Shown: in pieces, positions 44,497 to 52,805 of the stretch | Position numbering within the stretch: position 1 is the first letter of the stretch | Layout: every line of letters starts with the position of its first letter | Notes under the pieces: model-generated | Database searches by the model: none | The model's input: the letters and a program-made list of their open reading frames with translations, nothing else | Told to the model about the DNA's origin: nothing | DNA from: Motiliproteus sp047633175 | GTDB lineage: Bacteria; Pseudomonadota; Gammaproteobacteria; Pseudomonadales; Balneatricaceae | Direction of reading: 5' to 3' | DNA: 64,000 nt | Assembly: GCA_047633175.1 (NCBI GenBank) | Contig: JBLIEQ010000013.1 | Coordinates: 49,512-113,511 of the forward strand | Made by a program: the position numbers and the translations under genes

Positions 44497-45444
44497 TTAC
44501 AATCGGTTCAGAAGATCCTCCCATGCCCGAATTTCGCCTGCGGGGGTAAATCGTTTTTGTCGGGCAAGACAGGCCTGTTCGAGCTGTTGATAAAAATCGC
44601 TGTCGGACTCTAACCGCAGCAGCAGATCAGCCAACGCCTGTTCATTACCAACCGGGTAATAACCCCCATAGTCGGCACCCAATAAGCCAACGGAGCCATC
44701 GATATTGGAGGTGATCACAGGGACGCCCGCAACGATGGCTTCAGATATCACGTTGGCACCGCCTTCCATGCGTGAAGGCAGCACCAGCAAATGGGTCCGT
44801 CGGTAGACCTGTCGAATCTGGTGATGGGCTAGTTCGCCATGCCAGGTATAGCGAGGGTTGATGGCCATCTCGGCGCGTGCCTGGTCCGCCCACTCGGGAG
44901 AATGAGCTTTGCCATAATGATGAATGTGAATACGGCTGCTTTCGGGCAGTTTCCGCGCCGCCAAGGCAGGGCGCAGCGGGTCCTTTTCTTCGCGCAAATG
45001 GCCCAGGACAGCCACATGAAAATACCGCTGCAGGGGCCTGCGGTTTGGGATGGGTTCAGCCGACTGGTAAATAACGTTGATCTTGTGGCGCTGGTCTTCG
45101 GGCACAGTCTTGCCAATCAAGTCGTGCAAACCGACCAGCTGATCGGCGCGCCGGATGGACGCTAGCGTGCTGTCCGGATGACTATAAATAAACCGATAGG
45201 CATCGGTTCCGGTGAGCGCGACAATTAACGGGCGCTCGGGATAGCGATCGGCAAACTGCTGGATAGCCTCGGCACTGCGCCAGGCATGTAGGGCAACCAT
45301 CAGGTCCGCGTTTTGGCCTTCGTAGTGGGTAGCAACCGTCACACGATGGCCCAGAGACCTCAGGATTCTGGCCCAGCGGGCGGCCGTCGCTCTGTTTCCG
45401 GCCTTCGAATGGGCGACCGCCGGGGTAATTACAATAATGCGCAT
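44497..45444 (-). CDS. senB: Selenosugar synthase SenB (glycosyltransferase)
   Basis: This is a 315-residue GT4-type glycosyltransferase with the start MRIIVITPAVAHSKAGNRAT and the block LMVALHAWRSAEAIQQF...PLIVALTGTDAYR. Both are characteristic of the TIGR04348 group, whose members include SenB. SenB makes a selenosugar from UDP-sugar and selenophosphate. The nucleotide-sugar site is expected around LPSRMEGGANVISEAIVAG, with conserved Glu residues. It is divergent from senA, and the linked selD/senC supplies selenophosphate, so the whole three-gene selenoneine set is present. Confidence 0.9.
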   Translation of the reverse strand: MRIIVITPAVAHSKAGNRATAARWARILRSLGHRVTVATHYEGQNADLMVALHAWRSAEAIQQFADRYPERPLIVALTGTDAYRFIYSHPDSTLASIRRADQLVGLHDLIGKTVPEDQRHKINVIYQSAEPIPNRRPLQRYFHVAVLGHLREEKDPLRPALAARKLPESSRIHIHHYGKAHSPEWADQARAEMAINPRYTWHGELAHHQIRQVYRRTHLLVLPSRMEGGANVISEAIVAGVPVITSNIDGSVGLLGADYGGYYPVGNEQALADLLLRLESDSDFYQQLEQACLARQKRFTPAGEIRAWEDLLNRL

Positions 45445-45561
45445 AGTTTATCCATTCGTGTCCGCCGTACGTGAACCAGAGTACCATTGTGAGAAATCCT
45501 TACAGGGCACGGCAGTAGTCAGTCTAGCAATTAGGGTTACTTTTATTGCTCATCGTGACTT

Positions 45562-45577
45562 TTAGCATTGATGCTAA
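45562..45577. promoter_or_regulatory. 16-bp perfect palindrome in the senB/senA gap
   Basis: TTAGCAT-TG-ATGCTAA has 7-bp perfect arms. It sits 118 bp upstream of the senB start and 154 bp upstream of the senA start, in the shared control region. This is the size and placement of an operator for a dimeric regulator. No regulator gene is linked and the binding factor is unknown. Confidence 0.5.
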
Positions 45578-45663
45578 CGTATTCACGCCGAGCAAAGTAC
45601 TTAGTTATCAGTGCTTGGGCAATGTGATCACAGGGTGAGAGGCTTCTGCTGCAGTGAAAGCTC

Positions 45664-45711
45664 CATCAACTACTTCATCAACTACGCCATCAAACACGCC
45701 ATCAAACACGC
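45664..45711. repeat. Four 12-bp repeats in the senA leader
   Basis: CATCAACTACTT, CATCAACTACGC, CATCAAACACGC and CATCAAACACGC follow one another, ending just before the AAAGGAG Shine-Dalgarno of senA. The unit is a multiple of three and keeps the upstream frame open to a GTG at 45611. Confidence 0.85.
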
Positions 45712-45730
45712 CAACTACAAAGGAGATGGC

Positions 45731-47026
45731 ATGCGCCGACTGAACTCTAGAGTCCTCGTTAATCAGGCACGGGATACACATGCCAGAACACTGGCGCTCA
45801 TAGAGGGCCTGACAGACGTGCAACTGCTGGGGCCGCGGCTATCGACAGTCAATCCCCTGCGCTGGGAAGTCGGACATGCCGCACATTTTCATGAATTCTG
45901 GGTGTTGCGACAGCATCTAAAACACGCGCCTATACGTGCCGATGCCGATCGGCTCTATGATTCAATCAACATCGCCCACGATGACCGCTGGGACTTGCCG
46001 CTGCCGACCCTGGCAGACACTTATCACTATATGCAGCAGGTACTCGATAACATCTGCAAGTGCCTGACTGAGGGTAAAGACCCCGTCCGCGACTACTTGG
46101 TGCAATACGCGGTATTCCATCAAGACATGCATAACGAAGCGTATACCTATACCCGCCAGATCCTGGGTTACCCAACGCCAAAGATCGGCAAGCCGGATCA
46201 TCAACGACTGGAAGGTGGCGCCCTCCGCGGTGACGCTCAGATACCGGGGGGGACATTCACGCTGGGTGCCCAGCCGCAGGACGGATTTGTGTTTGATAAC
46301 GAAAAATGGGGCCACCCGGTTACCGTAAAACCCTTCAGCATTGCCAAAGCGGCGGTGAGCAATGGCGACTATTTGGCCTTTGTCGAAGCCGGCGGTTATC
46401 AAAACAAGCAGTACTGGGATGAGCAGGCGTGGCAGTGGCGAGAGCAATCGGGCCTGTGCCATCCTGTGTATTGGCGCAAGAGCACGACCGGGTGGCAGCT
46501 CAGGCAATTTGACCAGTGGCTGGCGTTACCGATGAATGCCGCCCTGATCCACGTCTGCTGGCACGAAGCCCAGGCCTTTTGTCGCTGGGCCGGCCGGCGC
46601 CTGCCCACTGAAGCCGAGTGGGAAGTCGCGGCCTCTGCCGAGCCGACGGCTGATGGTCAAACGTTCAGCACCCTGAAACGTCATTTTCCCTGGGGCGATG
46701 AGCCACCCCGCAATGATCAGGCTAACCTGGATGGCTATGCGCTGGGCACCGTCGACGTGGCGGCCCATGCCGCCGGAGACAGTGCTTTTGGCTGTCGGCA
46801 AATGATCGGCAACGTCTGGGAGTGGACCGACGACACCTTCGCCCCCTACCCTGGCTTCAGCGCCGATATGTACGGGGATTATTCGCAGCCGTTATTTGAC
46901 AAGACCCGAGTCCTTCGCGGCGGTGCCTGGACAACCCGGGCACGGATGATTCGCAATACCTGGCGAACCTATTATGGGCCGGAACGAAATGATGTGTTTG
47001 CCGGTTTTAGGACTTGTGCGTTGTAA
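45731..47026 (+). CDS. senA: Selenoneine synthase SenA
   Basis: SenA is an EgtB-like non-heme iron enzyme that joins a selenosugar to hercynine (trimethylhistidine), giving selenoneine. The ATG at 45731 has AAAGGAG 5 bp upstream; the frame is open to 45611, but that extension is repeat DNA. The 431-residue product has a DinB-like N-terminal domain with the expected iron ligands His49 (WEVGHAAHF), His130 and His134 (HQDMHNE). An FGE-sulfatase domain follows (from about 165, including GRRLPTEAEWEVA, GNVWEWTDD, RVLRGGAWTTRARMIRN). EgtB or OvoA function is possible by fold, but linkage to senB and senC favours SenA. Confidence 0.88.
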   Translation: MRRLNSRVLVNQARDTHARTLALIEGLTDVQLLGPRLSTVNPLRWEVGHAAHFHEFWVLRQHLKHAPIRADADRLYDSINIAHDDRWDLPLPTLADTYHYMQQVLDNICKCLTEGKDPVRDYLVQYAVFHQDMHNEAYTYTRQILGYPTPKIGKPDHQRLEGGALRGDAQIPGGTFTLGAQPQDGFVFDNEKWGHPVTVKPFSIAKAAVSNGDYLAFVEAGGYQNKQYWDEQAWQWREQSGLCHPVYWRKSTTGWQLRQFDQWLALPMNAALIHVCWHEAQAFCRWAGRRLPTEAEWEVAASAEPTADGQTFSTLKRHFPWGDEPPRNDQANLDGYALGTVDVAAHAAGDSAFGCRQMIGNVWEWTDDTFAPYPGFSADMYGDYSQPLFDKTRVLRGGAWTTRARMIRNTWRTYYGPERNDVFAGFRTCAL

Positions 47027-47179
47027 CCAGGCGGCTAGCATAGACGATAAGCATTAACGAAACAGGATGAACACTAAGACGCTGCGGCCATCAACACCTG
47101 CCGGAGAAACCGACATTGATAGATCCTGTGCTGGTGAAGACCTCCAGCCATCAAACTTACCCGAGTACCCGTATCTACG

Positions 47180-49447
47180 ATGAAAAACAGCAGCAGCCCG
47201 GTTGTAAAAGATCTAATTTTGGTCGGTGGCGGCCACGCCCACGTCACAGTATTGAAACGTTTGGGGATGAAGCCGGTGCCCGGCTTGAGAGTCACCCTAA
47301 TTACCCGAGATATCCATACCCCTTATTCCGGGATGCTACCCGGTTATGTCGCCGGTCTTTACGACTACGACGACTGCCACATCGACCTGGGCCCGCTGGC
47401 ACGCTTCGCGGGTGCGCGTATCTACCATGCCGCGGTGACAGGAATCGATACGCAAAATAAAGTGGTGCTCGCCGAAGGGCGTCCCGCTATTGGCTACGAT
47501 CTGCTGTCCATCAATACCGGTTCTCGGCCCAACAGTATCGATGTCCCCGGTGTGGAGCAGTATGCTCTCGCCGCCAAACCCATCGATCAATTTCTGAGTA
47601 AGTGGAGCGCGCTGGTCGAACGGGTCAAATGCAGTCGCGGTGGCTTCAAGATCGTCGTCGTGGGCGGTGGTGCCGGCGGTGTCGAACTGGCGCTCTCAAC
47701 CCAGCACCGCCTGCGGCAGACGCTTGCCGACACCGACCCCAGCCGTCTGCAGTATACCTTGCTAACGGAAGGCACTGGCATCTTGCCTACCCACAACCCC
47801 GAGGTCCGCCGCCGCTTTGAAAAAATCCTCGCAGACCGCGGTATCAAGGTTCAGACCCACAGCAGAGTCACTGAAGTTCAGGCCGATCGCGTGCTGCTAG
47901 CCGATGGCACTGCCGTTGCTGCCGATGCGGTTATCTGGGTCACCACGGCCGCCGCGCCATCCTGGCTGTCCGAAGCAGGATTAGCCGTGGATAACACAGG
48001 GTTTGTCCGAGTGGCAGACGATCTGCAATCCATCTCCCACCCCCATATCTTTGCCGCCGGAGATATCGCCTCATTGCCGGACAGTCGGCCCAAGTCCGGC
48101 GTGTTTGCGGTCCGCCAGGGTCCGATATTGGCGGACAACCTCAGGGCCGCTGCCATCGGCAAGCCCTTGCGCCGGTATTGGCCACAAAAGAATTTCCTGG
48201 GGTTGGTCAGCACCGGCAATCAGTACGCCATCGCTTCCTATGGTCGCTGGTCCTACGAGTCAGCCTGGTTGTGGCGCATCAAGGATTGGATTGATGTGAA
48301 TTTTATGAATAAATTCAACCAACTTCCCGAGATGGACGAAGGCCCGGGCCCACAACTGGCCACGGGCATTGCCGATGCCGCGGCTATCAAGGAGCTATCA
48401 ACGCTGGCCATGCGTTGCGGCGGCTGCGGTGCCAAGGTCGGTGCGACGGTGCTCACGCGCGTGATGCAACGGCTGCCGGATGACCGCCGCGATGATGTCT
48501 TAATCGGCCGTAACTCAGCCGATGACTGCGCCATGCTGACCGTACCCGCAGGCAAAGTGATGGTTCAAAGCGTCGACTATTTTCGCGCCTTTATCGATGA
48601 TAGCTATACCTTTGGTGCCATCGCCGCCAACCATGCCCTGGGCGACCTATACGCCATGGGGGCAGAACCGCAATCGGTACTGGCTATCGCCACCGTCCCT
48701 TACGGCCGTGAACGCGTGGTCGAAGAAACCTTATACGACGTGCTGGCCGGCGCCTTAACGATCATTCAACCCAGCGGCGCAGTGCTCGTTGGCGGCCACT
48801 CCAGTGAGGGGGCTGAACTGGCTTTTGGGTTAACCGTCAATGGTCTGATCGACCCGAACAAGGTGTTGCGCAAGAGCGGTTTAAAACCCGGTGATACCCT
48901 GATACTGACCAAAGCCATCGGCACCGGCACTCTGTTTGCGGCGGACATGCGCGGCAAAGCCAAAGGCCGTTGGGTCGATGCCGCGATTCAGTCGATGCTG
49001 GTATCAAGCCAACAGGCAGCAGCCTGCCTGCAACGCTACCAAGCCAGCGCCTGTACCGACCTGACCGGGTTTGGCATCATCGGACACCTGATCGAGATGA
49101 CCAAAGCCTCCGCCGTCGATGCGGTACTGTTCCTGGATGCCCTACCCATCCTCGACGGCGCTATGGATACCGTAAAAGCGGGCATACTGTCCTCACTGCA
49201 ACCGCAAAACCTGCGCTTGCGCCGCGCCATCCAGGATATCGAAAGCGCCGCGAAACATCCGGCATTTCCGTTGTTGTTCGATCCCCAGACTGCCGGTGGT
49301 TTATTGGCGGGCGTCCCCCACGAACACGCCGCTGCCTGCGTAAAAGAGCTACAACAACTGGGTTATAGCGATACCCGTGTTATCGGTCGAATAGAAGCAT
49401 TATCGGATCAACAAGCACCGATAAAAATAATCTTATCCGAGTGTTGA
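47180..49447 (+). CDS. selD: Oxidoreductase-selenophosphate synthetase fusion (SelD/SenC)
   Basis: This 755-residue fusion has an N-terminal FAD/NAD pyridine nucleotide-disulfide oxidoreductase domain (about 1-390, GGGHAHV, GGGAGGVELAL, HIFAAGDIA). It is of the type found only joined to SelD (TIGR03169 group). The C-terminal selenophosphate synthetase domain (about 405-755) has the active-site motif C413-GG-C416-GA-K419, with cysteine rather than selenocysteine, followed by NSADDCAML and GHSSEGAELAFG. It makes selenophosphate from selenide and ATP. The reductase domain may supply reduced selenium. Linkage to senA and senB suggests a dedicated role, but it could also feed tRNA or selenoprotein pathways. 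Confidence 0.92.
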   Translation: MKNSSSPVVKDLILVGGGHAHVTVLKRLGMKPVPGLRVTLITRDIHTPYSGMLPGYVAGLYDYDDCHIDLGPLARFAGARIYHAAVTGIDTQNKVVLAEGRPAIGYDLLSINTGSRPNSIDVPGVEQYALAAKPIDQFLSKWSALVERVKCSRGGFKIVVVGGGAGGVELALSTQHRLRQTLADTDPSRLQYTLLTEGTGILPTHNPEVRRRFEKILADRGIKVQTHSRVTEVQADRVLLADGTAVAADAVIWVTTAAAPSWLSEAGLAVDNTGFVRVADDLQSISHPHIFAAGDIASLPDSRPKSGVFAVRQGPILADNLRAAAIGKPLRRYWPQKNFLGLVSTGNQYAIASYGRWSYESAWLWRIKDWIDVNFMNKFNQLPEMDEGPGPQLATGIADAAAIKELSTLAMRCGGCGAKVGATVLTRVMQRLPDDRRDDVLIGRNSADDCAMLTVPAGKVMVQSVDYFRAFIDDSYTFGAIAANHALGDLYAMGAEPQSVLAIATVPYGRERVVEETLYDVLAGALTIIQPSGAVLVGGHSSEGAELAFGLTVNGLIDPNKVLRKSGLKPGDTLILTKAIGTGTLFAADMRGKAKGRWVDAAIQSMLVSSQQAAACLQRYQASACTDLTGFGIIGHLIEMTKASAVDAVLFLDALPILDGAMDTVKAGILSSLQPQNLRLRRAIQDIESAAKHPAFPLLFDPQTAGGLLAGVPHEHAAACVKELQQLGYSDTRVIGRIEALSDQQAPIKIILSEC

Positions 49448-49512
49448 GGCGATCAATTGGGTTACGCCCTTGGGCTGGTCGGATTTAACGACTGATGATC
49501 GATGGGGGCATT

Positions 49513-49530
49513 GCTGGGATGGCATCCCAA
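49513..49530. repeat. REP-like palindrome (CTGGGAT type)
   Basis: GCTGGGATGGCATCCCAA forms a short hairpin. A perfect 8-bp-arm relative lies at 59792-59810 after trxC. Confidence 0.6.
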
Positions 49531-49550
49531 TCAAAGGGGAGCTGAGCCTT

Positions 49551-49575
49551 GTCGGACTAAAGTCCGACCCACAGG
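49551..49575. repeat. REP-like palindrome (GTCGGACT type) copy 1
   Basis: GTCGGACT-AA-AGTCCGAC is a perfect palindrome followed by CCACAGGG. A close copy with one arm mismatch lies at 59178-59203, also followed by CCACAGGG. Confidence 0.7.
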
Positions 49576-49588
49576 GTGTTCTTTTGTT

Positions 49589-49607
49589 GGTTAGGCTTCA
49601 GCCTGAC
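49589..49607. repeat. REP-like palindrome (GGCTTCAGCC type)
   Basis: GGTTAGGCTTCAGCCTGAC resembles the element at 6221-6239. Three palindromic repeats are packed into 100 bp between the convergent ends of selD and the GMC oxidoreductase gene. Confidence 0.5.
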
Positions 49608-49651
49608 TCCCGCTAACCGGGGCCCAGTCTCAATTCGGCCCCGCCTGTCAG

Positions 49652-51286
49652 CTACTTAGCAGACCGCTCTGCCAGGATCATTCGGGCGCCCTTCTCCGCG
49701 ATCATCATGGATGCCGCCGAGGTATTACCACTGATCAGGGTCGGCATGACCGAGGCATCCATCACCCGCAGATTCTGCATGCCTTTAACCTTGAGTGTTG
49801 CCGGATCGACAACAGCCAGCTCATCGATACCCATTTTGCAGGTGCCCACAGGGTGATACACCGTGGTGGCGGTATGACGCAGATAATCGAGGATCTGTTC
49901 ATCCGTCTGGATATGCTGACCCGGTGCCATCTCTTCACCCCGCAGATGATCGAACACGGGCGCTGCCAGGATTTCGCGGGCTTTTTTCAGCCCCTCTATT
50001 AGCACTTTTTGATCCCGCTCATCGGCAAAGCAGTTATGGTCGATCAGTACATTGCGCCGGGTGCCGTCATTGGCGAGTGTTACCGTTCCGGCACTGCGCG
50101 GACGCAGCACACAGGTAAACACCGAGTAACCATGACCCATCTCAAATTTCTTGCCACGGTGGCTGCGAAACAACGGCGTTAAGTGAAACTGCACGTCCGG
50201 GTTGGCATCAGCAGAGCCGGATTCGGCGGCTTCGGCCAGTTTGGTTTTTGCAAAGCCACCCGCTTCTACATAGTTGGTCGTCCACCAGCCTTTGCGCGCT
50301 AACCAATATTTAAAGGGTGCCGGTATAACGTGCGGTAACAGTGTACCGAGTGAAATACCTATAGAGTCGGATGCAGATGAGCGCACGGTGACCATGCTAT
50401 CAATATGATCTTGAAGATTTTCTCCGACACCCGGGACAGGCTGTTTGCACGCAATGCCCAGCGCATTTAACGCGGTGGGATCGCCAATACCCGAGGCAAG
50501 TAACAGGCGTGGAGATAGAATCGTCCCGGCACAGAGAATTACCTCAATGTTACAGCGCCATTGCTCGGCGTTGCCATTGACCTCAATCTCCAGTCCGGTG
50601 ACGGTATCGCCCTCTATCTGCAACGACACTACGTCGGTATGGGTCATCACCGTCAGATTGGGGCGTGCTAAGACCGGCTTTACGAAGGCGGTATAGCTGC
50701 TGACCCGTGCACCTCGATGTTGCTTCACATCATAAATGCCCAGGCCAAGCTGCGTGGCGGCGTTGAAGTCGGTATTTTCCGGTAGGCCAGCGGCCGCACC
50801 GGCTTTCACGAAAATCGTATCTACGGGATTCGGGTCCTGGGGTTTGGTGACGCTTAGCTCGCCGTTAACACCATGATACTCGGCACTCTGGCCATTTTGG
50901 TTAGCTTCCATCTCTTTGAACAGTGGCAGCACGTCAGCATAGGACCAGCCCTGGCAACCGAGTCTGGCCCAGCCGTCGTAATCGGTCTTATTACCGCGGA
51001 TATACACCATGCTGTTAATGGCGCTCGAGCCGCCTAAGGCTTTACCGCGATTGACCTTCAGGGTGCGGTTATGCAGATGCCGCTGAGGTAACCCTTCAAA
51101 GCTATAGTCATACTTTTTATTGCCATACAGACCAAATATACCGGCCGGAATCGAGACTAAGGGACTGTTACCACCGCCGCCGGCTTCTATCAGACAAACA
51201 GTCACTGCCGGATCGGCGCTAAGTCGATTAGCGACGACACAACCGGCGGAACCTGCGCCTACAATGATGTAATCATAAGATCTCAT
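49652..51286 (-). CDS. GMC-family FAD alcohol oxidoreductase
   Basis: This 544-residue GMC oxidoreductase has the N-terminal FAD motif YIIVGAGSAGCVVANRLS, GMC signature 1 (GKALGGSSAINSMVYIRG) and the C-terminal catalytic region YHPVGTCKMG...LISGNTSAASMMIAEK. It resembles choline or alcohol dehydrogenases that oxidise a primary alcohol to an aldehyde. It is the last gene of a leftward operon after an aldehyde dehydrogenase, with a 29-bp gap. The inferred job is to oxidise the alcohol group of a gamma-glutamylated amino alcohol. Choline dehydrogenase (betA) is an alternative, but no betB-betI pair is present. Confidence 0.9.
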   Translation of the reverse strand: MRSYDYIIVGAGSAGCVVANRLSADPAVTVCLIEAGGGGNSPLVSIPAGIFGLYGNKKYDYSFEGLPQRHLHNRTLKVNRGKALGGSSAINSMVYIRGNKTDYDGWARLGCQGWSYADVLPLFKEMEANQNGQSAEYHGVNGELSVTKPQDPNPVDTIFVKAGAAAGLPENTDFNAATQLGLGIYDVKQHRGARVSSYTAFVKPVLARPNLTVMTHTDVVSLQIEGDTVTGLEIEVNGNAEQWRCNIEVILCAGTILSPRLLLASGIGDPTALNALGIACKQPVPGVGENLQDHIDSMVTVRSSASDSIGISLGTLLPHVIPAPFKYWLARKGWWTTNYVEAGGFAKTKLAEAAESGSADANPDVQFHLTPLFRSHRGKKFEMGHGYSVFTCVLRPRSAGTVTLANDGTRRNVLIDHNCFADERDQKVLIEGLKKAREILAAPVFDHLRGEEMAPGQHIQTDEQILDYLRHTATTVYHPVGTCKMGIDELAVVDPATLKVKGMQNLRVMDASVMPTLISGNTSAASMMIAEKGARMILAERSAK

Positions 51287-51315
51287 CGCTTTCCTACCTC
51301 CTGTCAGCGCAGTTC

Positions 51316-52707
51316 TTAATGGGTGGAAGTCTTAAAGTTAAAACTTTTCGGGCGCGTGAGTGCCGCAAAGCCGAGCGCCGACAGAGAGCAGCCGCGCCCG
51401 GTATCTTTAACGCCCGTCCACGCCAGGGCCGGGTCTAGGTAATCACAGCGGTTCATAAAGACCGTTCCCGCCTCCAATTGCGGCGCAATACGTTCGGCAG
51501 CGGCCAGATCTTCGGTCCAGATACCGGCGCTGAGGCCAAAGTCAGAATCGTTCATCAGGGCGATGGCTTCTTCATCACTGGACACTTTGATTACGCCAAC
51601 CACAGGACCAAAGCTTTCGTCCGTCATGATCGACATAGCGTGCGTGACCTCGGTCAGCACTTGCGGGGCCATATACGCAGAACCTGGCTGATCCAGTGGG
51701 AACTTGCGGGTATCGACGTGGGTTTTCGCACCGCCCGCCACCGCATCGGCGACCTGCTGACGCACAAAGTCAGCGGCGGCCGGCTTAATCATCGGCCCCA
51801 GATTGGTGGTCGCCTCTAAAGGATTGCCCAACCTATAAGCCTGCCCGGCGGCGGCTAAACCCGCGACAAACTCAGCATGAATACTCTCGTGAACGTAGAT
51901 GCGTTCAATGCTGCAACACGACTGCCCGGAGTTAAAGAAAGCGCCATCGGCCAGATTTTCAATGGTATAAGGAAGGTTACAATCGGCCCGTACATAGGCC
52001 GGGTCTTTGCCGCCCAGCTCCAGTCCCAAGGCGATAAATTGCCCTACGGCCGCCTGCTCCATCGCCTTACCCCCGCCAACGGAGCCCGTGAAGCAGACCA
52101 TGTCGACATTACCTGAACCTATTAATTCAGCGGTACCGGGGTGATCCAGCACGATATGCTGAAACACGCCTTCGGGTAGCCCGGCCTGATCGAAGGCATC
52201 CTGGATGCGCTCGGCCACCAGCAGGGTATTAGAAGCATGCTTTAGCACCACCGCATTACCCGCTAACAAGGCCGGAACAATCGAATTCAGCGCGGTCATA
52301 AACGGGAAGTTCCAGGGTGCGATGGTCATAATCACACCTAATGGCTCGTGGCTGATTCTACGAACGACCCCCTGCTTCTCACCAGGATCTATCGGCTGCA
52401 GAGACGCTTCAGCGATAGCAATCATATGCCGAGAGCGTTCTTCCAGACCACCGACTTCGCCCGCGCCTTGGCTGATTGGGCGGCCCATCTGCCACGCCAG
52501 TTCTCGCGCTATACGTTCTTTCATAGCGACCAGGGCATCCACGGCCGCCGTGCAGAAGGTACAACGCTCGGCAACACTCAGTTGCGCCCAGTGAAATTGC
52601 GCCGCTTTACTGCGGGCAAAGAGTGCGGCTACCTGTGCCGCATCGGCAACCGGACGTTCGGCATAGACACTGCCATCGACTGGAGAAATACATTGAATTT
52701 TACTCAT
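51316..52707 (-). CDS. NAD(P)-dependent aldehyde dehydrogenase
   Basis: The 463-residue protein is an aldehyde dehydrogenase with the cofactor motif APWNFPF, active-site Glu in LELGGKDP and catalytic Cys in FFNSGQSCCSIER. Length is at the short end of the family, close to succinate-semialdehyde dehydrogenase types. It is placed between the glutamine-synthetase-like gene and the GMC oxidoreductase, so it probably oxidises the aldehyde made by the latter. A tandem AACCTGGTTTTAAAGA repeat sits in its leader (52738-52770). Confidence 0.92.
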   Translation of the reverse strand: MSKIQCISPVDGSVYAERPVADAAQVAALFARSKAAQFHWAQLSVAERCTFCTAAVDALVAMKERIARELAWQMGRPISQGAGEVGGLEERSRHMIAIAEASLQPIDPGEKQGVVRRISHEPLGVIMTIAPWNFPFMTALNSIVPALLAGNAVVLKHASNTLLVAERIQDAFDQAGLPEGVFQHIVLDHPGTAELIGSGNVDMVCFTGSVGGGKAMEQAAVGQFIALGLELGGKDPAYVRADCNLPYTIENLADGAFFNSGQSCCSIERIYVHESIHAEFVAGLAAAGQAYRLGNPLEATTNLGPMIKPAAADFVRQQVADAVAGGAKTHVDTRKFPLDQPGSAYMAPQVLTEVTHAMSIMTDESFGPVVGVIKVSSDEEAIALMNDSDFGLSAGIWTEDLAAAERIAPQLEAGTVFMNRCDYLDPALAWTGVKDTGRGCSLSALGFAALTRPKSFNFKTSTH

Positions 52708-52805
52708 GGCGTTGTCTCGTCTCCTTGTACTCTATGTTCTTTAAAACCAGGTTCTTTAAAACCAGGTACTGGAAGGCTATTTTCTGGTCAACAAGTCTTT
52801 AAAAA

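Noticed and set aside
41661..45711. Short repeats as CRISPR remnants
   Set aside because: Units of 9 and 12 bp without spacers are microsatellites, not CRISPR.
48410..48440. Selenocysteine in the SelD active site
   Set aside because: Both positions of the CGGC motif are TGC codons.
49610..49650. Terminator from GGGGCC...GGCCCC
   Set aside because: No T tract on either side and a long loop; left as uncertain secondary structure.
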